Assembly: GCA_001792895.1 (NCBI GenBank) | Contig: MARA01000007.1 | Span: 1 to 64,000, forward strand | From: Lentinus brumalis | Taxonomy: Eukaryota > Basidiomycota > Agaricomycetes > Polyporales > Polyporaceae | Length of the DNA: 64,000 nt | Direction: 5' to 3' | Part shown: positions 56,898-64,000 of the stretch, one piece after another | How positions within the stretch are numbered: position 1 is the stretch's first letter | Layout: every line of letters starts with the position of its first letter | The notes under the pieces: generated by a model | What the model saw: only the letters and a program-made list of their open reading frames with translations | Told to the model about the DNA's origin: nothing | Databases searched by the model: none | Program-made: the position numbers and the translations under genes

Positions 56898-58814
56898 ATG
56901 GACGCCGACCTTTGGCATTGCTTCCCTCCAGTCACCACCGACCTCATCCCTTGGCAGCCTGCACCAACATTCCGTAGCACAATCACTATTTTCACGAGCT
57001 GCATCACTACGCTATTCATCTGCGTCTGGTCTGCCTTACACGTCAACATTCCGACCGGGAGGTCTATCTCGGGACGATACTTGTCCAAAGTTGGATGGGT
57101 TTTCGTCGGACTCTTCTCCCCCGAGCTCATGTTTTACATCGCATTCAAGCAATTCTCAGTCGCCTTGCTCCTTACGGTGGAGGCTCAAACATACCTTCCT
57201 GTCGCCGACGATGTGAAGGAAGGACAGTCCGCACAGCGTCCAAACCTGCCGCGTTCCTACCGCGTACTCGCAAAGTTACTCGGGTTGACGGTGAGGGCAT
57301 AGTTCAATTTGCGTTGAGGTGCCACTCATAGCGGTATTCAAGGACAAATACGTTTGGAGCGAATCGCCCCGTGAGGACGACTCGTCGTCTGAAGGCCGAA
57401 GGAAGGTGAGACCGCAGTCGATCCTGCATTATAGACCATTCATGACGCGTTCAAGCAGCGGAAGACTTCCGCCGAATACTTGCCTCTTCTTAACTCGCCC
57501 GCTTCGCGGTCGAAGGTCTCGTCGCCGTCCACCCCCAAGGCGGCGCATACTGGCTCCGCGTCGGCGCGTGTTCCTCGCACCACACCGTCGAATGGCAGGA
57601 GCACGCCTGTCGGCCGGAAGCATCGTTGGACGTTGGCTCACGGCTTCTATGCTGCTATGGGTGGCTTCGTTCTCAAGGACCCATATGTTCCCCGACCAGG
57701 CGATGACTACCTTCCGGCGTGGCAAAAGAACGGTGTACTCACTCACAGCGGGGTGCTCCTCCTCATGAAAGTCGAGCCGTCCCTCATTCCTGACCTCGCC
57801 TACGAAGACCTCATCGACCGCGGCAAGGCCGACGCCCTCGCGAAGGCCCTCCTCGTCCTGCAGGTGTCGTGGTTCCTCATCACATGCATCATCCGCCACG
57901 CACAAGGGCTGCCGCTCTGTCTCCTCGAGATCACCACCATCGCGCATGCGGCGTGCACGCTCCTCACGTACTTCTTGTGGTGGCACAAGCCGAAGGATAT
58001 CGGCCACCAAACCGCCATCGTCGGCCCAGAAGCACGGTTGCTCGGCGCGTGGATGTCGATGGCGAGCCGCCCAACGCGACATCTGCTCGGCGGATTTCTC
58101 ATCCCCTCCCTTCGCTGCGAGGGGTCCTTCATGGACTCAGAGCACGGAAGCCGGTCAAGCAGTAGCGACGCGCGAACCTTCGCAGAGACCTTGAAGGTCT
58201 GGTACATATTCGACAAGACGACTGTGCCGTGGTACTACCGAGGGGGCCCCTCCCATGAAGCCCACGATGAATCCAAGCGTAGGAACGTGCGGTGGAACCT
58301 GGCGATTGAGGCAACCCGGAAGTACCCAAGGTTGCTCTCCCTCGCAAGCAAAGAATATGTCGCTCCTGCGGCTTCCCTCCAGGGGTATACGACGGACGAT
58401 GACTACGTCGTGACCAGCTATCCCGCGGCGCAATTCGTCGGCAGCGCTATCCTCCTCGGGGCCGTCTATGGGCTGCCCCACCTCCTCGGGTTCGCAGTGA
58501 CGTTCCCCAGCGCGATTGAGCGGAGCCTCTGGCTCCTGGCCACTGTACTTGTCGCAGTCACGGGTATCGGGATGCTTGTGACGTCCGCTCTCGCAGGGAT
58601 CCTACTCGGAATCTTTTTTGGTCTGTTGAGCATCATCATCAGGGTCGATTTCAACTATGGGCGCGTCAACGAACTTGTGTTCGTCCTGGGCACAGTTCTG
58701 TACGTCCTTGCGAGCGGGTTCATTGTCGTGGAGAGTGTCAAGCAGATCTTCGCCTTGCCGCCCGCTGCGTTTGACCTGCCGTCATGGGGCAGATATTGGC
58801 CGCATTTCTCATGA
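56898..58814 (+). CDS. Fungal multi-pass membrane protein of unknown function
   Basis: Exons 56898-57290, 57332-57370 and 57435-58814 give about 603 aa; the two short introns (41 and 64 nt) and the 13-codon middle exon were chosen for frame continuity. The ATG follows CCACC. An N-terminal hydrophobic pair (residues about 28-90, with VWSALHVNIP and FSPELMFYIAF) is followed by a soluble S/P-rich segment, then the HGFYAAMGGFVLKDP block typical of a large Agaricomycete membrane-protein family. Two further helices (around SWFLITCII and LLTYFLWWHKP) and at least three at the C-terminus follow. The family is known to me only as uncharacterised integral membrane proteins. No catalytic motif is visible. 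Confidence 0.75.
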
Positions 58815-59251
58815 TTCGGACGGTCACGCTACATACTACGCGTCGTCGGTTCTATCACCTATATCACTCGCTCTCTCGATATCATTGTAAGGTCTCCACA
58901 TGCACATGCCCCGAATTCTATATATGCTACCCACTGTACGAAACAGTGTTGCAAAACATGGCGAAGTCGGCGGGCGGTGAGAAGCACGGGTAGCGGAGCC
59001 GTCGACCGCAGGCCGGTCAACAGCATACGGAGAGGTGATTCAGCATTACAACAAGGACGTCGAAAGCATTACATCGTAAGCACAAAAACAGAAGCTACCA
59101 CACACCCTTCTAATACTGTCATGGCGTCGCCCCAACATCCCCAAGAAGTCTGTTCGCACAAAGTACAAACCATACCGGTCAATCCTTACCTCTACACATT
59201 TGCGGTCATAGCCCCACGGCGGCCAGAAAGTCGCGCGTACGCACGCCCGTA
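58815..59251 (+). other. Intergenic region between convergent genes
   Basis: Tail-to-tail spacer between the membrane-protein gene and the MFS gene. No gene or repeat recognised. Confidence 0.5.
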
Positions 59252-62063
59252 CTAGATCGACGCCTTCCCGCGCGGCTCGTATGGGAGCAGCAGCGCAAGC
59301 CCGCCACTCCCTATGATGAGCGCGCCCGAGACGTACACCGGGACGGCGGTCTGAAGGTTCGCATACAGGGCGATGACCGGGGCCTGCGCGTGCGTGTATG
59401 AGTCGACAGGACCTTTGCGAAGCAGACACGAACGACGCACCATGATGCCAAAGACACGCGTCGCAGTCGCGGTCAGGCCGTTGCCCGTCCCGCGGTCCTT
59501 CGCGGGAAGAGCTCGGGCGAGATCGCGTAGAGCACCCCGTACATGATCTACCGTCGTCCGCGTGAGCGTTGCAGGACAGCGAAGCCCATGGAAAGGAGAC
59601 GACTCACGTTACTGTGGAAGACGTACCCGCAGTTCCACCCGAGGAGCGCGTTCGAGCTCCTGGCGGTGGTCGACGCGAAAAGAAAGACACCCGTGAGCCC
59701 TATCTTCCGCGTGGGGTCGTTGAATAATGAGCGCGCGTGCAGAGAACGGAATACTCGCCCGCCGAGAGTGCCAAAGTGCCCCTACGCCCGATGTATGGTT
59801 GCTCCACCGCCCAGCCAGCGAGGAACGCGCCGGGGACGCCGATCACACCGAGGACGACTTGCTGGTGACACGTCGCAGGGTGTCAGTGTGCTACGGGGTG
59901 TGGAGGAGAGCGGACGGGAAGGGGGACGTACGTTGCGGTAGGTGATGTAGTACGAGCTGTCGCCGAATTTCGCGCCGCGGCGGGAAAGTCTGGGGAGATT
60001 GTGTCAGAGGTGTACGAAGGAGAGATGCGCGATACTCACAAGTACGGCAGGAAGCTGTTGTATAGAGTCGATGCTAGACCAATGATGCCTGCAATACGTG
60101 TCATCATCAGACGTGCCTTGCGGAAGAGCAGCAGCTGCACATACCCCAGAGCGCGATGAGCAGACTCGTCGACCACGCGAGCTTCGGTGTCGCAAACAAC
60201 GCCCTGACATGCTTCACCGAGAACTCCGAGCTCTCGCTGAGTATCTTGTGCTTCCTCTCGCCCTCCATGACCCTCGCGTTCGCAGCGTCCCCAGCAGCCC
60301 GCAGCTGGTCGACCGTCAGGCTGCACTCGCGTCCGTTGAACTTCGCGATGCGCTGGATGACCGCGACGGCCTCTTCGTCGCGCCCGCGGCCGACAAGGAA
60401 GCGCGGGCTCTCCTCGAGCGGGAAGATGAAGAAGCGGATGGCCCACAGGAAGAGCGTCATGCCGCCCAGGGCGAAGAGCAGGTACCGCCAACCCATGTTA
60501 TCTGCGCGCGCGCAAGTGGTCGCATCCTGCGGGCAAGAGAAGTTCGATATGAGCGGCCAGGCGAACTGCATGACGCGCATATAGTCAGCCCAACGCTCGC
60601 TACGACGCACGGAGGAAAGAGTGATTACGCACAAGATCGGCTACGAGCTGTCCGATGGACCACCAGATGGAGAGGACCGTGAGCAGGTACTGATGCGTGC
60701 CGGGGACGAAGTCGAGGAAGACGGCGGAGTCGACAGGGAGGTTACCGCCTACGCCAAGCCCGAGCACGGCGAGGAGCGAGGCGAGTGTGATGAAGTTGGG
60801 AGCGCCCCCTGCTGCAAGCCCGAATACACCCGCAAGGAACAGGGTGATGTTGAAGGACCATCTGGACGCGATGGTTAGTATGTGCGACCGTTGTAGAATG
60901 GAGCTCTGAGCAATCAGGCCAGGGAAGACATACCTCCTCCCCCAGATATCGCACCCAAATCCCCAGAAGACCGCGCCGATCAGGAGGCCGATGTTCTGTG
61001 CCAGCGAGAGGAAGGGGCCGTTGAAGTGCAGCTCTTGTACTGCCGGACTCAAGATGAGGCCGCCGAGGAGCTGTTTGCATGTTCATGTCAGTATAGAGTT
61101 ACAAGATGCAACATGTCCATGGCCAGGGCAGGGAGAGGTGCGAGTAATTCGCGAACGACATGGAGCACTGAAGTGCATGCTGACTATATGCGCCCCAGAT
61201 GAGCCTGACGACGCCTTCCAAGAGATGCGGTAAGTACGACAGGAAGTCCTCGACTCCCAATGTCGCTTTTGGTGTCCCGCCAGTCGACATGCATTCTCAT
61301 CGCTGGGCGACCATTTGTAACGACGCTTCCCGGGGCATCAGGTCTCATAGTATAGCGTCCAATGACGGATAAAGAGACCCGGCATGTGTTGAAGACATCC
61401 CTCGTCCGCACAGTTGGGATAAGTGGCCTTATCGGGCTCGTATATCCGGAGCATATACCTCCTTCCCTTCCCTTCCCTTCCAGTCCCTGATTCGCAGATT
61501 TTATGCGGTCTCTCCTGTCGCCTGAATTCAAAAGCGAGCGGAGTGGGACTGGACAGAGCTGTATGCTGGCTATATGCGCTCCGCAGAGCTTCAAAGCCTC
61601 GAGGGGACGTCTCAAGTTGCGTAGGCTTTGCTCAGAGACGAAAGCCAGGGAATCGGGCACACGGGCGTCGGAAAGAGAAGAAGTACTCACCGGCCATACA
61701 CTATCACTACAGCATGCAAACACACGCTCCGAGTCAGCAGCGTGCAATATCGAGCGAAAGAGAGATACACGTACGCGAACCATCCGAATCCTGCCACCGC
61801 AAACAGCCACCACTAGACCCAAACACCTCGGTTGGGACGATCCTCCTCGACGATCGAGCAGATATGCGCACCTGGTACTTCCCCATACCCATCTCTTGCA
61901 GCGCCGAGTTTATCAGACGCGCTTTCGCCTGATATACAGGATCGACGGAGCCGTCCTCGAAGAGATCCACGGTGGAGGGCATGGGGGTATCGCCGGGGGT
62001 GTATATTTCACCCTTCTTCTCGAAATCAGAGGGAGACTTGGGGTGCATGTCGGCGAAAGACAT
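59252..62063 (-). CDS. MFS transporter, SV2/SVOP-like
   Basis: Twelve exons join to about 524 aa: 62063-61872, 61812-61775, 61706-61691, 61070-60934, 60861-60633, 60565-60145, 60088-60040, 59989-59932, 59861-59759, 59699-59608, 59547-59441, 59383-59252. Signatures in order: WWLFAVAGFGWFADSVWP (helix 1), GCDIWGRR (the G-x-x-x-D-x-x-G-R-R loop 2-3 motif), GVGGNLPVDSAVFLDFVP (helix 4), EESPRFLVGRGRDEEA after helix 6, then ASTTARSSNALLGW and YAISPELFPAKDRGTGNGL (helices 9-10), and LLLPYEPRGKASI at the end. The family carries organic solutes across membranes by proton coupling; the substrate cannot be told. GGG at 59504-59506 (CCC on the coding strand) breaks the frame and CCCC restores it. One intron appears to use GC-AG ends, and exon 3 is only 16 nt. 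Confidence 0.85.
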
Positions 62064-62284
62064 CTAGCACAGGGAAAGCAGGATGAGTCTAATCAACCAG
62101 GTCACGACGCTAGCTTATATGTCCAACAGTCCGACGTCGGAGAAGATGTCGTCGGAGGTAGTACGGAGGGAAGAAGACGGGGCTGAGGGTCGCCGACGAC
62201 GTTCAGAACGCGGAGCACGGAGCGTGGACGGAGTCGGGGGGAGAGTCGACTGGAGTCACTCCATTCTTCCTCGCGCACGGCGGC

Positions 62285-62317
62285 TCTTATACCGCGCTCA
62301 CCGCGACATGATTGGTC
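62285..62317 (-). promoter_or_regulatory. Possible promoter elements of the MFS gene
   Basis: On the minus strand a TATAAG-like box (about 62286-62293) and a CCAAT box (62311-62315) sit about 225-250 bp upstream of the MFS start codon. Weak evidence from position and sequence only. Confidence 0.35.
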
Positions 62318-63359
62318 ACCTCCGCCTGAGGGTGCGCGATAGCCTAGGATAGCCTGGGATCGTTCGTGATATTCTGGGATGTTCAATCATACATGCCGAT
62401 GGGAGGTGTAAGCCCTGACAAAGCCGGGTCATAGACCTGATATAAGTATGCGCCCTGCCTGCACCTTCTCACCCCTGCTCCATGCTGAGAATCGACCGAG
62501 AAAGCCTCTCGTCGTGCAAGGCGTCGAGAATCGAGATATTCGCCATCATGAAGAGAAGGAGAGAAATGAGGCGACAATGCTCGCGGAGCGGAACGGACAT
62601 TCCCTACAGAGAACCCTAACCTCCGAGCCATCATCGTGGCTAAAGTGCGGCTAATCGCGTACGTCCGTTCCTTCGTTCTGACTGCCAGGCTCTAGCTCAT
62701 CAGCAAGTAATGAACTCGGTATAGGGCAGCGACGGCCGACACGTCTCACCAGGCCATAGTCAATGAACTAGCAGCCCAACGATATCGACACTGCGTCCGA
62801 GAACGAGATTGACTGGCTGTTAATGCTGTAAGAGTGATCCCGAGCATGATGAGCATGTCAACAACTAACATCCTATCTAAGATTATCAGGTAGTACGCTG
62901 TGTACTTCTCATTGTGCCCCCACTCCGCCAAAAGTCGGTAGGTCATGCGTATCCGCCGTCAAAATCGACGACGCGTCCAGTCTGGCATACTTATCTGCTG
63001 TCAAAGCAGTCTCGATGTCGCCTCCTCTGGACAGCCTCCGTCGCACAAGTTGGAGGCTCGGGTTTGAGCATCCTTGAGCTGGATAGGCCTCCGGGCCGGT
63101 TGTACTTACTTGTCGGATCGTGGACTGCCTAGGGGAGACAAGGTTGTACTGGGATGTCCGTATAAGGATTGCTTCTGGCGCTCGGGTGGTTTGCAAGTTC
63201 AAGTCCAACCTGCCATCTCCTCCCACCTCTCCTCGTCCTCTACCCTTACAACACCATCTTAGAAACTCGCGAACATGGTGCAGGTACGAAAACCATGCTT
63301 CCCACAACTCAACTTCTATTGACCGCTGGTCGTGGCAGCCCCAACTGATTCCCTCCAAC
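62318..63359 (+). other. Intergenic region, no supported gene
   Basis: Upstream of the MFS gene (minus strand) and of the F-box gene (plus strand). Short open frames on both strands lack recognisable features. Confidence 0.45.
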
Positions 63360-64000
63360 ATGACCACCTCCACTGCGGCGATGGTTCGTCGTACGATGGG
63401 TGTGGGCGGCCTGAACGAAGACGTCTGGACCATGATTTTGGAAGAGCTAAGCTCTATGACTCGCGAAGAGTCCACCCATCTCCTTGCTGCCATGCGAACA
63501 TGCAGCACCCTACACAAGCTGGGCATCAAGCCACTGCTCGACCGCGATGTCGTCCTCGACGAACTAGAAACCGTGATCTCGTTTTGTCATTTTCTCGCGG
63601 CAAACAACTACTCCCGCGCCCACCTCTGGCGAAGTCTCGTCCTTAAACCTTTCCCCATGTCTACAACCACCTCCACAGCCTTGTGTTCCGCGATGCGGCA
63701 CGCCATTCGACTTCGGAAATTGACCATCTGCGGTTTCGACCGTCTCCGTGACTACGTACCAGAAATCGTCGATATTCTGGCCAACATGCGGCAAATTCGC
63801 AAGCTCAAGGTCGAGGCACGGGAGCCCACCACCGCCCTCATCGGGTTCCTCGACACCTTCCGCTCGAACCTGACCTCCGTGAGCATATGGGAAGATCAAG
63901 AGACAAAGATACATTCGCACGACGGCACTCCACGCGCCTTCAATCTACTCAAACATCTGCGGTCTTCGCATTCGACATTACGATCGGTCTATGTCCATCA
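63360..64000 (+). CDS. F-box protein, partial (runs off the window)
   Basis: Open from ATG 63360 to the window end (213 codons). The N-terminal LNEDVWTMILEELSSM and following LLAAMRTCSTLHKLG fit an F-box, the Skp1-binding motif of SCF ubiquitin ligase adaptors. The rest (LWRSLVLKPF, LRKLTICGFDRL, IRKLKVEAREP) has the spaced leucines of the degenerate LRR-like region common in Agaricomycete F-box proteins. The target is unknown. The minus-strand open frames in this region are shadows. Confidence 0.72.
   Translation, partial: MTTSTAAMVRRTMGVGGLNEDVWTMILEELSSMTREESTHLLAAMRTCSTLHKLGIKPLLDRDVVLDELETVISFCHFLAANNYSRAHLWRSLVLKPFPMSTTTSTALCSAMRHAIRLRKLTICGFDRLRDYVPEIVDILANMRQIRKLKVEAREPTTALIGFLDTFRSNLTSVSIWEDQETKIHSHDGTPRAFNLLKHLRSSHSTLRSVYVH

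Noticed and set aside
62600..62612. AACCCTAACC, resembling a telomerase RNA template or telomeric repeat
   Set aside because: A 10-nt match is expected by chance in this much sequence on two strands, and no further repeats or conserved flanks were seen.
62909..63529. 206-codon minus-strand frame
   Set aside because: It overlaps the start of the F-box gene, has no recognisable domain, and its composition fits a shadow frame.

Overview
The window reads as nuclear DNA of a filamentous basidiomycete, most likely an Agaricomycete (perhaps Polyporales; the order is a guess). It is GC-rich, genes are split by many 40-130 nt introns with GTNNGT donors and CTGAC/CTAAC-type branch points, and the families seen (TAY1-type double-Myb protein, CACTA/EnSpm transposase, RTC4-like protein, SV2-like MFS carrier, fungal multi-pass membrane protein, F-box protein) fit that group. 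I saw no rRNA or tRNA genes, CRISPR or bacterial signals.

Region 1 (1-36586) is a head-to-tail tandem array. Three units of about 11.4 kb (starts 1, 11409 and 22930) are followed by the first 2.3 kb of a fourth (34280-36586). Each unit begins with the promoter and 5' half of a gene for a double-Myb, telobox-type DNA-binding protein (TAY1/TEB1-like). Then comes about 9.5 kb (block X) with an uncharacterised minus-strand gene, several unrecognised spliced plus-strand genes, and a set of 325-bp subrepeats carrying a hairpin. The fourth unit runs into the complete TAY1-like gene (35043-38356), preceded by the 3' end of a proteasome RPN9 gene. The source locus was therefore probably RPN9-TAY1, and the truncated units are derived from it.

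Region 2 (38357-40194) holds the TAY1 3' flank and a 5'-truncated LINE with a 16-A tail and an 18-bp target duplication. Region 3 (40195-55640) is a complete 15.4-kb CACTA/CMC DNA transposon: 14-bp perfect terminal inverted repeats starting CACTG, a TTAG flanking duplication, a rightward transposase, and two large leftward cargo genes with intact reconstructed reading frames (a 794-aa protein of unknown family and an 860-aa RTC4-like protein), with a captured and damaged isoprenylcysteine methyltransferase fragment between them. Region 4 (55645-64000) is host sequence: a multi-pass membrane protein, an MFS carrier and the start of an F-box protein.

Most frameshifts in otherwise convincing genes sit at a CCC (or GGG) where CCCC would restore the frame. 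This looks like one recurring base-calling error, so calls of 'broken' or 'pseudogene' based on one such site are provisional. All exon structures were worked out by eye from splice signals and frame continuity.
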